35,206 nucleotides of DNA from Robiginitomaculum sp. (lineage in GTDB: Bacteria; Pseudomonadota; Alphaproteobacteria; Caulobacterales; Maricaulaceae), in assembly GCA_026982415.1 (NCBI GenBank), contig JALSHE010000004.1, positions 1 through 35,206 of the forward strand. The letters run 5' to 3'. Position numbers and translations under genes: made by a program. Positions 20,378 to 28,246 of this stretch are shown piece after piece; the first letter of the stretch is position 1, and every line of letters starts with the position of its first letter. A model generated the notes under the pieces. That model had not been told where the DNA came from. It did not search any database and saw only the letters and a list, made by a program, of their open reading frames with translations.

Positions 20378-21244
20378 ATGAATAGTGTTGTAAAATCTGG
20401 AAAGCTTTCAAATAATACCCACGCATTAATCGGTGCGGGCAATATGGGCGGTGCTTTGCTGTCTGGTTGGTTGTCCGCCCAAGACAATCATGGCGGCACT
20501 AAAGCATTGGATGCCCACGAAATTTTGGTCATCGACCCCGCACCCGGCCAAGCGGCAGAACGTGCGCTTCGACTCGGGGTTAAATTTTCGGCCAAGCTAA
20601 CCAAAGGCGCAGCGTCTGGCCTGAAAATGTGTTTGCTGGCCATTAAACCACAATTATTTACCAAGGTCGGCCCGGAGCTAGCGGAGGCGTTGCCCAAAGA
20701 CGTTTTGGTCGTGTCGATTATGGCCGGTATCAGCCTTAAAGGTTTGTCCGATATATTTGGCGATCGTCCTATCATCCGCGCTATGCCCAATCTCCCCGCC
20801 GCTTACGGCGTTGGAATAACGGGCTATGTCTGCGGCGCGGGCGTGACCCAAGCCCACCGCGATTTCGCAGAACCGCGCCTTCGGGCAATTGGCAAAGTCG
20901 TTCAAGTCGAAAGCGAAGACGAAATAGATATGGTGACCGCCATATCTGGCTCCGGCCCGGGATATGTTTTCTACCTCGCAGAAATATTGGCAGAGGCCGG
21001 AGAAAATCTGGGCTTATCCCCGGAACTGGCCAGAGCACTCGCCCGCCAAACCGTAATAGGTTCCGGCACAGTTCTAGCCCGCTCCCCCGAAACATCCGCA
21101 AACCTACGTAAATCCGTATCATCCCCCGGCGGCACAACCGAAGCCGCGCTGAATGTCCTAATGGCCAAAGACGGCCTACCAAAACTCATGGGAAAAGCGG
21201 TACAAGCAGCCTATAAACGCTCGCGGGATTTGGGGAAGTCTTAG
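20378..21244 (+). CDS. proC: Pyrroline-5-carboxylate reductase
   Basis: A 288-residue NAD(P)H-dependent enzyme that makes proline from pyrroline-5-carboxylate in the cytoplasm. The N-terminal Rossmann motif is GAGNMGGALLSG (19-30). IRAMPNLPAAYG follows near 130. The C-terminal P5CR signature has SGSGPGYVFYLAE and SSPGGTTEAAL near 248-258. The start ATG 20378 is 8 bp after the YbjN stop; an extension upstream would enter the YbjN gene. Family length is normal. A perfect hairpin follows at 21299-21324. Confidence 0.97.
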   Translation: MNSVVKSGKLSNNTHALIGAGNMGGALLSGWLSAQDNHGGTKALDAHEILVIDPAPGQAAERALRLGVKFSAKLTKGAASGLKMCLLAIKPQLFTKVGPELAEALPKDVLVVSIMAGISLKGLSDIFGDRPIIRAMPNLPAAYGVGITGYVCGAGVTQAHRDFAEPRLRAIGKVVQVESEDEIDMVTAISGSGPGYVFYLAEILAEAGENLGLSPELARALARQTVIGSGTVLARSPETSANLRKSVSSPGGTTEAALNVLMAKDGLPKLMGKAVQAAYKRSRDLGKS

Positions 21245-21298
21245 CGCAAGAAATTGGCTTTTGACGGCATTCGCGCGGACGGACAATATCTAGACATG

Positions 21299-21324
21299 GG
21301 AAATTTCTCATCCGAGAAATTTCC
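21299..21324 (+). terminator. Probable terminator hairpin of ybjN-proC
   Basis: GGAAATTTCTC-ATCC-GAGAAATTTCC is a perfect 11-bp stem with a 4-nt loop, 55 bp after the proC stop. No T-run follows directly, so it may instead be a transcript-protecting structure or a repeat. Another perfect palindrome, TAAATTAGT-TT-ACTAATTTA, lies at 21368-21387. Confidence 0.5.
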
Positions 21325-21371
21325 TCGGGCGATGATTGTTCAATTATGTTTTGGCTCACTCAATGATTAAA

Positions 21372-21905
21372 TTAGTTTACTAATTTAGTCATTATGATAT
21401 TATGAGACTTAAACTGCCATCCCGGCCACAAATGCACATGCCAAACACCGCCGGGAAGTCTAGCCACATGTCCGCCAATACGCCCCAGCGGATCGCGCCA
21501 ATATTCGTGCCCAGTCCCCAAGGGTGCAGCCTTACCTTTGACGGTTTTACGCCAATAGCGCATACGGTAAACGCTAATCCGCCCGCGACCCGAATAACGC
21601 GCAAGCCATTCATTAAATTGCCCCGGTGAGAGGTCACGACCAGTGAGAATATAATAAGGACGGTTGTCACGGGTAGGCGGAATGTCGCGCCCGCCAAAGC
21701 GCCGCTGATAGCGGTTGGGCTGAAAGGCGCGCGCCGATACGTGCCCAGTTCGAGGCCAAGTTCGACACCCAGATTGCTCCGCACAAACCCGAAACCAAAT
21801 CATCAACCAAGCCAAAAAACCAGACACACCCATTAGTATATTGGGGGACACATCCGGCTGCGCCGCAATCCTGTTCTCCAATTCCTGTCCATACTCAATT
21901 TCCAT
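21372..21905 (-). CDS. Hypothetical membrane-anchored protein (doubtful)
   Basis: A 177-residue frame, unrecognised. It has one possible membrane helix (about 23-42, ILMGVSGFLAWLMIWFRV), then a basic, Tyr/Arg/Trp-rich domain with PYYILTGRDLSPGQFNEWL, RISVYRMRYWRKTVKG and GGVWHVHLWPGW. The composition looks like a real protein, and alternative frames over the same DNA are poorer. Against it, the ribosome site is weak and the 3' end runs into the perfect palindrome at 21368-21387. A competing minus-strand frame (21392-21784) could indicate a frameshift. Confidence 0.45.
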   Translation of the reverse strand: MEIEYGQELENRIAAQPDVSPNILMGVSGFLAWLMIWFRVCAEQSGCRTWPRTGHVSARAFQPNRYQRRFGGRDIPPTRDNRPYYILTGRDLSPGQFNEWLARYSGRGRISVYRMRYWRKTVKGKAAPLGTGHEYWRDPLGRIGGHVARLPGGVWHVHLWPGWQFKSHNIIMTKLVN

Positions 21906-21964
21906 CCCACAACACTAAGGGCAAGCGGGGAACCGTGGATAGATTTTTGTGATTATTTTGAAAT

Positions 21965-21979
21965 AGGTAGTAAGTACAA
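21965..21979 (+). promoter_or_regulatory. Copy 3 (partial) of the HxlR-gene upstream motif
   Basis: AGGTAGTAAGTACAA matches 14 of 15 bases of AGGTAGTGAGTACAA at 16616-16630. It abuts the possible ATG (21979) of the frameshifted remnant, the position of a promoter or operator element. Confidence 0.3.
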
Positions 21980-22195
21980 TGGCTTATCGAGCCAAAAACC
22001 TAGATAAGGCAGGAATATATCAAGGAACGCCGGATTGGGTTTAGTGTTGATCAGATAGATATTGTCCCTGTCATAGTGACCCGCCGTGATGTGTTTCTGG
22101 ATAATCGTGCATTTCAGAAGGTTGTGCGGGCGCTTTTGAAGAGTGTCGAAATAAAATACATTTCCCGTGACATTCAATTTTACTATCGCAACTAA
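21979..22195 (+). pseudogene. Frameshifted gene remnant upstream of the GHKL cassette
   Basis: From ATG 21979 a frame reads MAYRAKNLDKAGIYQGTPDWV and stops at 22044. In another frame, open from 22004 with no usable start, a protein-like sequence continues to TAA 22193-22195: KERRIGFSVDQ, DIVPVIVTRRDVFL, RAFQKVVRALLKSV, ISRDIQFYYRN. The two look like pieces of one gene joined by a frameshift, or a C-terminal fragment left by recombination. The family is not recognised. It may mark the edge of the accessory segment. A minus-strand frame across the same DNA (21953-22177) looks less convincing. Confidence 0.4.
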
Positions 22196-22237
22196 AAGCT
22201 TTAGAATGGAGCGAATCGAGATGGGAATGGGTTTGCG

Positions 22238-23293
22238 TTGATTTCAATTTTTCAAAATAATTATTCAGAGCATTCTGAAAATGACATTAGCTCGGTTCAA
22301 CCTGCTAACGATTCTAGGGAATTAACTGATTTGTCATATATTGATAAACCATTTAATGCATACGGAGGATTGGCCAACTTATCAGCGGACATACAAGGCT
22401 TGCAAAAAAGCCAACTTTTAGTTTCTTTTGTTGCAAATGATGCAGAATCTCCTTTGTATTTAAACGACATAGCTCCATTCATGTTACTCTCAAAAATGGC
22501 TAAGCGTAACGAGTGTAATGTCAATTATGATTTAAGCAGACACGCCAGTTTACACAAGGTTCTATGTAGTCTGAACTTGACAAATAGTAAGAGAACCTGC
22601 TGTTGTTCCTGCCCCAGACATGTCGATGTCTATCCAATACCTGTTGCATGGTATAATCCAAACGACTGGAACCATTTAACAGAAGATGATGAAAATAAAG
22701 AGTGTCAAGCCTTTATTAATGGAATGAGCGCTCAATTTCGAAAGCAAATAAAACAATTTGATGCTAAATATGATTTGGGCGAGACGCATTTGGATGAATT
22801 ACGCGAACTCTGTAAGTTCCTAGAGGAAATTATGGGAAATGGAGAGCACGCTCGATGCCCGGATAATATTAGTTTTGGCGAATTTGGCTTTGCATGTTAT
22901 ATGGCTTTACGAAATGGCAAATTAGTAATAAATATGAGTATTATTTCCTTTGGGCGCACGTTCGGTCGAACCTTGGAAAAGAAAAATGTTGACGTATCTA
23001 TGTTAAATAGTTCGGATTCCGTAACTCCAAATGCACAAGATGCACTGTCTATATACGGTGTTATAGAAGATGGACTAACAAGCCGAGATACAAATAGGCC
23101 TGGTGGCTTACATAAGTTTTTTAATGCTGCCGAAGCCATGTCTTCGCGGTTTGAAGCAATCCTTATTTCAGGAACGGGGGGATTACTCCGTCGGCCAGAT
23201 GTGGCAGATCAAGTATTTTTAGTTGAAATTGATACACCAGGCACAATACTTTCTACGCGTTTTGAAATTGACTTAGAGGTGACTAATGAGTGA
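22238..23293 (+). CDS. Putative GHKL-type ATP-binding protein, degenerate G1 box
   Basis: A 351-residue protein. The C-terminal 170 residues resemble a histidine-kinase-like (GHKL) ATPase. There is an N-box-like EEIMGNGEHA (196-205), then ISFGRTFGRTL (236-246) where DxGxG is expected, RPGGLHKFF (287-295) as a G2-like glycine motif, and VEIDTPGTILSTRFEI (329-344) as the closing strand. The usual G1 aspartate is not seen. The N-terminal part is unrecognised and holds a cysteine cluster TCCCSC (120-125). It lacks a phosphorylatable histidine domain and membrane helices. The start is probably TTG 22238; the frame is open only back to 22205 with no ATG or GTG. It is A+T-rich compared with neighbours and heads a three-gene cassette. 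Confidence 0.6.
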   Translation: MISIFQNNYSEHSENDISSVQPANDSRELTDLSYIDKPFNAYGGLANLSADIQGLQKSQLLVSFVANDAESPLYLNDIAPFMLLSKMAKRNECNVNYDLSRHASLHKVLCSLNLTNSKRTCCCSCPRHVDVYPIPVAWYNPNDWNHLTEDDENKECQAFINGMSAQFRKQIKQFDAKYDLGETHLDELRELCKFLEEIMGNGEHARCPDNISFGEFGFACYMALRNGKLVINMSIISFGRTFGRTLEKKNVDVSMLNSSDSVTPNAQDALSIYGVIEDGLTSRDTNRPGGLHKFFNAAEAMSSRFEAILISGTGGLLRRPDVADQVFLVEIDTPGTILSTRFEIDLEVTNE

Positions 23294-23445
23294 TTATTTC
23301 TATAGACGGGCAAATAACATGTGTATATATACTCTCTTGCTTTATCAGTATTTATCGATAAGCGGTATTTACTTGTCGAAAAAAGGCAATATAACTTTAT
23401 TCAATCGTAATTTATTTGCGCTAAACAAAACGAAAGGAGTTTCTT

Positions 23446-23892
23446 ATGGCACATAACACTAACATATTGTCATTTAATCCGGCAACTGGCTCCCTTCTAA
23501 TAACGCTAGATAATCTATTAACTAAAAATGATGCTATTGGTAAATCATATAAAGAGCATGGTCACTTTGGGTTTTCATACGAACGGTACGGTCAAACTGT
23601 AGCGCGCGAAATTGGTTTACTTAATTTCCTCAAGGAAAATATCGGTGACCCAACCACAGTACACGATGTGCAGATAGCTGTCGGTTTGCCAAATGTTAGC
23701 TTTTCCACCTCATTCTTACATGGGTTGTTAGATTCAGTGAAGAGGTTTTCTAAATATAGTAACTGGCAGGATAAGTTGACGGTTAAAGTTAGGGAGCCGT
23801 ACCAAAATGCGACATCCTTGGCTGTTGCGGAGTTTTTGTTGTCTGAAAACCACAACTTGCTTGATACTGAGAATTTGGAAGAATATGCGTAG
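23446..23892 (+). CDS. Small STAS-like (DUF4325-like) protein
   Basis: A 148-residue cytoplasmic protein. The middle resembles the STAS-like DUF4325 fold: YGQTVAREIGLLNFLKENIG (about 48-67) as a helix, then VGLPNVSFSTSFLHGLLDSV (79-98). This matches the family pattern of a beta strand, a turn and a Ser-Phe-containing helix. DUF4325 proteins are often encoded beside GHKL ATPases, as here, which supports both calls. The start ATG 23446 has AAAGGAG seven bases upstream. It lies 152 bp after the ATPase and 31 bp before the membrane protein. The assignment rests on pattern and context, not on a search. Confidence 0.5.
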   Translation: MAHNTNILSFNPATGSLLITLDNLLTKNDAIGKSYKEHGHFGFSYERYGQTVAREIGLLNFLKENIGDPTTVHDVQIAVGLPNVSFSTSFLHGLLDSVKRFSKYSNWQDKLTVKVREPYQNATSLAVAEFLLSENHNLLDTENLEEYA

Positions 23893-23923
23893 CATATGAT
23901 AGCTTAGAGATTTGGATTAATAA

Positions 23924-24493
23924 GTGACAGCACCATCTCTTCTAGCAACCATTACCTCTTACGGCATTAGCCTTACTCTAATAGTCACGCTAATAACGCA
24001 AATTTTATCAAACCGGAAAAGTAACACGATTGCCTTAAAAACCATAGCTGTGAATTATGTGGACTTTTGGATGCGTGATCCCTTTGTCAATGATTTAAAA
24101 GACGCCAAAAACGCATTTATAAGTGGCGATATAATAAAGAGTAAAACACTACTCCAAAGTATTTGGGCTAGTCTTGACGATGACAAGACAACTTACAAGG
24201 TGATCTCTAGAAATGCGAAAATAAAACAAAACGCAGAAATGTTAATAAAAATTCTGGCTTTATTGTTTGAAGATTTGAGCCCAATAAAAACACTCACCGT
24301 TTCTGAGTTTCCGGAAGGTAAAAACCCTCAAACTGTAAGGGACAGTATTCCAGACCGTTGGGTACTAATGGCAAAGTGTCACAAAAATCTTATATCACGT
24401 ATAAAAGAAGAAATATTGCATACCGATTTAGTTTATCATAAAATCACCCAAAAATACATCCCCTTACGGGACGCTGTACCCAGCAAAAACTAA
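23924..24493 (+). CDS. Membrane-anchored hypothetical protein, third gene of cassette
   Basis: A 189-residue protein of unrecognised family. One N-terminal membrane helix (about 6-28, LLATITSYGISLTLIVTLITQIL) is followed by a mostly helical, Lys-rich soluble domain of about 160 residues. That domain holds NYVDFWMRDPFVNDLKDAKNAF (about 44-65) and PDRWVLMAKCHKNLISRIKEEI near 142-163. The start is GTG 23924 and the ribosome site is weak. It is A+T-rich like the two genes before it. A membrane anchor at the end of a GHKL/STAS-like cassette suggests an effector or membrane sensor, but that is speculation. Confidence 0.6.
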   Translation: MTAPSLLATITSYGISLTLIVTLITQILSNRKSNTIALKTIAVNYVDFWMRDPFVNDLKDAKNAFISGDIIKSKTLLQSIWASLDDDKTTYKVISRNAKIKQNAEMLIKILALLFEDLSPIKTLTVSEFPEGKNPQTVRDSIPDRWVLMAKCHKNLISRIKEEILHTDLVYHKITQKYIPLRDAVPSKN

Positions 24494-24617
24494 TATGACG
24501 TGGCAACCGCAAAAATTAAGCGTCTTGGAAAAAATGTGTTTTGTGTTAAATAATGGTACAGTAGACAAAGTAGTGTTTTTGTAACTCGTAACACGTTTCA
24601 CCCTAGGAAATGCACCC

Positions 24618-25955
24618 CTAAATCGGCAAAACCACCACACATCTCAATCCGCCCATCTCGCTATCGCCCAGCGCCAAGGTGCCGCCGTGGGCTTGGATTA
24701 TGTCGTTGGCTATTGAGAGGCCTAAGCCTACGCCGACATGGCCTACACCATTTGTGTTTTGGTTGCGGGCTGGGTCTAGGCGGACGAAGGGTTTTAGGGC
24801 ATCCGTGCGGCGGGGTGCGGGGATGCCGGGGCCGTCGTCGTCTATGGTTATTTGGATGTTTTGCGCGCCGCGCTTTGCAGTGATTTTCACGTGCTCGGCG
24901 TAGATGATCCCATTGCCGATTAGGTTAGTTAGGGCGCGTTTTACGGCGATTTTACGGACATTTATGGTGAGGTTATCTTGTACCGTAAGGGATATATTAT
25001 CGCCGTTGGCCGCAATAATCTCCCGCAATATTACCGAGAGGTCTGTCATCTGCCTGTCTTCTTCACTTAAATCACGGGCAAAATCCAAATAGCCATCGAG
25101 CATATTTTCCATATCAGTAATATCGCGTCTTGCTGCTTGGTTCTCTTTGCTGTCGCCCTCCAAGGCCAAGTGTAATTTGAGGCGGGTGAGGGGCGTGCGT
25201 AAATCGTGGCTAACCCCGGCGAGTAATGCCGTGCGTTGATCAATATGCCGGCCAATACGGTCACGCATTTCCAAAAAAGCATGTCCTGCTTGGCGTACTT
25301 CGGTAGCGCCCGATGGTTTAAATTTACCAATACTCCGCCCCTTGCCAAAATTTTCTGCCGCTTGGGCTAGCTTAACGATAGGCCGTGCCTGATTAAGAAT
25401 GAACAAAATGCTGACAAGAGTGAGGAGAAGCGTAGCTGTAATAAGCCAGAACAAGAAGATAAACCCCGTAGGCGCAAAAACACGATCACGCGGCACGACA
25501 AATTTCAATACTTTGGCGTCAACCTGTACCCTGATGTCTATATAATGGGGGTAGCGCGTGGTATCGAACCAAAACTCATCGCTAAGATTTGCTGATAAAG
25601 CTCTGCGTAATGTTTTGTCTAGCGATGAGAAAAACGCATTTCGTGTTGCCGTTGGCAGAGTGTCTTTAGCATCATAAACCACGGATAATTTCATATTGGG
25701 GCGGATCATTTGATCGAGACGTTCTAGGCGTTCTGCATCTGGGGCTTGTTTATAAAGCTCCACCGCCACCGAAATATCTGCGGCGACGCTGTCGGACAGG
25801 CTGGCCGTCACCGTTTGCCAATGGGCATCGAAGAAAATATAGGCGACGATGATTTGCATGAGGGCAATGGGCAGCATGATGATCAGCAAAGCCCGCCCAA
25901 ACAAGCTTTTGGGTAGATATTGCTTTATCCATGGTGGTTTATCCGCCTTAACCAT
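24618..25955 (-). CDS. EnvZ-type sensor histidine kinase
   Basis: A 445-residue inner-membrane kinase. The start is ATG 25955, which overlaps the regulator's stop by 8 bp (ATGGTTAA); a longer frame to 25985 would run deeper into the regulator gene. Order: helix 1 (about 20-43), periplasmic sensor (about 44-160), helix 2 (about 165-187), HAMP (about 188-240). The HisKA box is GVSHDLRTPLTRLK with phospho-acceptor His250. The HATPase domain has NLIGNGIIYAEH (N box), DDDGPGIP (G1) and VGLGLSIANDIIQAHGG (G2). The HisKA wording matches EnvZ-like kinases. The signal sensed is unknown. Confidence 0.94.
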   Translation of the reverse strand: MVKADKPPWIKQYLPKSLFGRALLIIMLPIALMQIIVAYIFFDAHWQTVTASLSDSVAADISVAVELYKQAPDAERLERLDQMIRPNMKLSVVYDAKDTLPTATRNAFFSSLDKTLRRALSANLSDEFWFDTTRYPHYIDIRVQVDAKVLKFVVPRDRVFAPTGFIFLFWLITATLLLTLVSILFILNQARPIVKLAQAAENFGKGRSIGKFKPSGATEVRQAGHAFLEMRDRIGRHIDQRTALLAGVSHDLRTPLTRLKLHLALEGDSKENQAARRDITDMENMLDGYLDFARDLSEEDRQMTDLSVILREIIAANGDNISLTVQDNLTINVRKIAVKRALTNLIGNGIIYAEHVKITAKRGAQNIQITIDDDGPGIPAPRRTDALKPFVRLDPARNQNTNGVGHVGVGLGLSIANDIIQAHGGTLALGDSEMGGLRCVVVLPI

Positions 25956-26658
25956 CAACAGGTTCCGCCTGTAAGCAATACCCACGATTACGTATGGTGG
26001 TCAGGAATTCGGGCTGGGCTGGGTTGGCTTCCAATTTGCGCCGCAGTCTGGTGATTTGTACATCAACCGCCCGTTCGCTTTTGGCATTAATCTGCTCGGC
26101 CAGATTTTGCCGGCTCACGGGTCTGCCGGCGCGGTTGGAAAGCGTGGTCAGCAGGGCGGTTTCGCCCGTTGTCAGGTGCATACGTTCGCCCGCTTGCTCC
26201 AACATTTGACGGTCAAGATCAAACAAGAAATCTCCAAACCGGATTTTGTGTTGGCGCGGGCGGGTGGCTTGGCGTTTTAATATGGACTTTATCCGCAAAA
26301 CTAATTCTTCAGGCTCGAACGGCTTGGCCAGATAATCATCTGCGCCAAGGGAAAGCCCCTCAATCCGGTCGTTTGGCTCGCCTTTGGCGGTCAGCAGGAT
26401 AATCGGCACATCGTCTACGGCTCGCAAAGATTTGGTGAGCGCGAACCCGTCTTCGCCTGGCATCATCACGTCTAAAACCAGTAAATCAAAAGTTAGCCCC
26501 GTCATCAACCGTCTTGCTTCGGAGGCATCAGCAGCGGTGGAAACCCGAAATCCGTTTTTGGATAAATACCGTTTGAGCAGGTCGCGAATACGGTCATCAT
26601 CGTCCACCACCAGAAGGTGGGTGTCTTGTATGTCGCTAGATGAAATAGAATGTGCCAT
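25948..26658 (-). CDS. OmpR-family response regulator
   Basis: A 236-residue two-component regulator. The receiver domain (about 13-125) has acidic pocket residues DDDD (19-22), phospho-acceptor Asp63 (LDVMMPGEDG) and the switch region LLTAKGEPNDR. A winged-helix Trans_reg_C domain (about 138-230) ends with RAVDVQITRLRRKLEANP and FLTTIRNRGYCL. It is cotranscribed and probably translationally coupled with the kinase. It is divergent from the aminotransferase gene across 83 bp. Confidence 0.95.
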   Translation of the reverse strand: MAHSISSSDIQDTHLLVVDDDDRIRDLLKRYLSKNGFRVSTAADASEARRLMTGLTFDLLVLDVMMPGEDGFALTKSLRAVDDVPIILLTAKGEPNDRIEGLSLGADDYLAKPFEPEELVLRIKSILKRQATRPRQHKIRFGDFLFDLDRQMLEQAGERMHLTTGETALLTTLSNRAGRPVSRQNLAEQINAKSERAVDVQITRLRRKLEANPAQPEFLTTIRNRGYCLQAEPVDG

Positions 26659-26683
26659 TTTGCCACTTGGTTTCTAATTAGTG

Positions 26684-26711
26684 TTGACTTAATAAAGGCA
26701 AACTACACAAT
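26684..26711 (+). promoter_or_regulatory. Possible promoter of the aminotransferase gene
   Basis: TTGACT (26684-26689) and CACAAT (26706-26711) are separated by 16 bases. A GGAG ribosome site follows, eight bases before the ATG at 26742. The -10 match is only four of six, so this is tentative. Confidence 0.35.
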
Positions 26712-26741
26712 GTCGCTCAAGATTAATAGTGGAGAAAACAA

Positions 26742-27617
26742 ATGGCCGAAACTGCTTATCATGACCGGGACGGGTATATCTGGATGGACGGCGAATTTGT
26801 CGATTGGCGCGAAGCCAAAGTCCATGTGTTGACCCATTCTTTGCATTATGGCTCCGGCGTATTTGAGGGTGACCGGGCCTATGACGGCAAGATTTATGCC
26901 CTGCGCGATCATAGTCAACGCTTGCTCAATTCTGCCCAATATCTCGGCTATGAAATTCCGTTCACCGTCGAAGAAATCGACAAGGCTTGTACGGATACAT
27001 TGGCAAAATCCGGGCTTGGCTCTGCTTATGTGCGGCCTATTGCTTGGCGCGGTAGCGAGATGATGGGGGTTGCATCAAAAGGCAATAAAATCCACCTAGC
27101 CGTTGCCGTTTGGCATTGGGGTGATTATTTCGACGATAAAATGAAGGGTATCCGCCTGTGTATGTCCGACTGGAAGCGTCCGGCGCCCGATACCATTCCG
27201 TGCAAAGCCAAGGGGGCAGGGCTTTATATGATCTGTACAATGGCTAAGGATATTTCGACCGATAAGGGCTTTGATGATGCGCTCATGCTGGATTATAAAG
27301 GCCGCATTGCCGAATGTACGGGGGCGCATATTTTCTTTGTCCGCGACGGCGAAATCCATACCCCGACCAATGACATTCTTCTGGACGGCATTACCCGTAA
27401 GGCGGTACTTTTGATGGCCGAGAAACGCGGCATCAAAGTTATAAAACGCGATATTTGGCCAGACGAATTGCCGACGTTTAGTGAGTGTTTCATAGTCGGC
27501 ACAGCCGCAGAAATTACCCCAGTGCGTAGCATAGAAAAGCTAAATTATACGCCGGGCGAACTTACGGTTAATATGGTCGAGGACTATGATAAATTGGTGC
27601 GCGGGAAGTTGGCCTAA
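26742..27617 (+). CDS. ilvE: Branched-chain amino acid aminotransferase
   Basis: A 291-residue fold-type IV PLP enzyme that transfers amino groups between glutamate and Leu, Ile or Val. HYGSGVFEG (35-43) is near the N terminus. The PLP lysine should be Lys157 in CKAKGAGLY, aligning with the KAGGNY of E. coli IlvE. The AECTGAHIFFVRDGEIHTP segment and FIVGTAAEITPV near the C terminus are typical. D-amino-acid transaminase is an alternative within the fold, but length and motifs favour IlvE. Its stop shares the four bases CTAA (27614-27617) with the convergent pgsA stop. Confidence 0.94.
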   Translation: MAETAYHDRDGYIWMDGEFVDWREAKVHVLTHSLHYGSGVFEGDRAYDGKIYALRDHSQRLLNSAQYLGYEIPFTVEEIDKACTDTLAKSGLGSAYVRPIAWRGSEMMGVASKGNKIHLAVAVWHWGDYFDDKMKGIRLCMSDWKRPAPDTIPCKAKGAGLYMICTMAKDISTDKGFDDALMLDYKGRIAECTGAHIFFVRDGEIHTPTNDILLDGITRKAVLLMAEKRGIKVIKRDIWPDELPTFSECFIVGTAAEITPVRSIEKLNYTPGELTVNMVEDYDKLVRGKLA

Positions 27618-28246
27618 CCGCGCAAAGTTGCTTTGATATAGTGCCAGCCTGTGTAGAGCGAGAGGGCGGCAGCTAGCCAGAGTAAGGCGATGCCGCCTTG
27701 GGACGCTAGTAGGGATATGTCGCCTATATTATGGCTGATGGGCATGACCGAGCTTGTGCTGATACCAATGAGCAGGAGCAGGATGGCCAGCATTTCTGCG
27801 GTGGTTTTCCATTTCGCCAGCATGGTTGGGGATAGGATTATACCTGCATTGGCTGCGTGTTCTCGGGTGCCGCTGATGAATATATCCCGGAATATAATTG
27901 CCGTGCTGGGGACGAGAACATACCAAATAGCGCCGAAGCTGATATTGAGCGCAATCAGACAACCCGCGACCAAAAGCTTGTCTGCAATCGGGTCGAGCAT
28001 ACGGCCAAAGGCAGAAACCAATTCCCATTTGCGCGCCAGATAACCATCCAGAAAATCTGTCACTGCGCATAAAACAAACAACAATAACAAGAGTATAGGC
28101 GCATTTACGAAACTAGTGGAACTGCCGCCAACCACAATAATCATCCACATTAACAACGGAATGACGGCAATGCGGCCAAGGGTGAGTGCATTAGGCAGCC
28201 AATAAAGTTTTGGCTTGGGTGTATTGTGCAGAACAGTATCGGTCAT
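27614..28246 (-). CDS. pgsA: CDP-diacylglycerol--glycerol-3-phosphate 3-phosphatidyltransferase
   Basis: A 210-residue membrane enzyme for phosphatidylglycerol phosphate synthesis. The CDP-alcohol phosphotransferase motif is complete: Asp67-Gly68-x2-Ala71-Arg72-x8-Gly81-x3-Asp85-x3-Asp89, with Asp64 before it. There are about four or five hydrophobic helices, and FRDIFISGTREHAAN matches PgsA. The start ATG 28246 overlaps the end of the upstream CDP-alcohol gene by 4 bp, so the two are coupled. It is the last gene of the folB-uvrC block. Confidence 0.94.
   Translation of the reverse strand: MTDTVLHNTPKPKLYWLPNALTLGRIAVIPLLMWMIIVVGGSSTSFVNAPILLLLLFVLCAVTDFLDGYLARKWELVSAFGRMLDPIADKLLVAGCLIALNISFGAIWYVLVPSTAIIFRDIFISGTREHAANAGIILSPTMLAKWKTTAEMLAILLLLIGISTSSVMPISHNIGDISLLASQGGIALLWLAAALSLYTGWHYIKATLRG

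Noticed and set aside
21953-22177. 74-codon minus-strand frame MNVTGNVFYF...
   Set aside because: The plus-strand frame over the same DNA is more protein-like (amphipathic helix RAFQKVVRALLKSV). The minus frame has no ribosome site or family.
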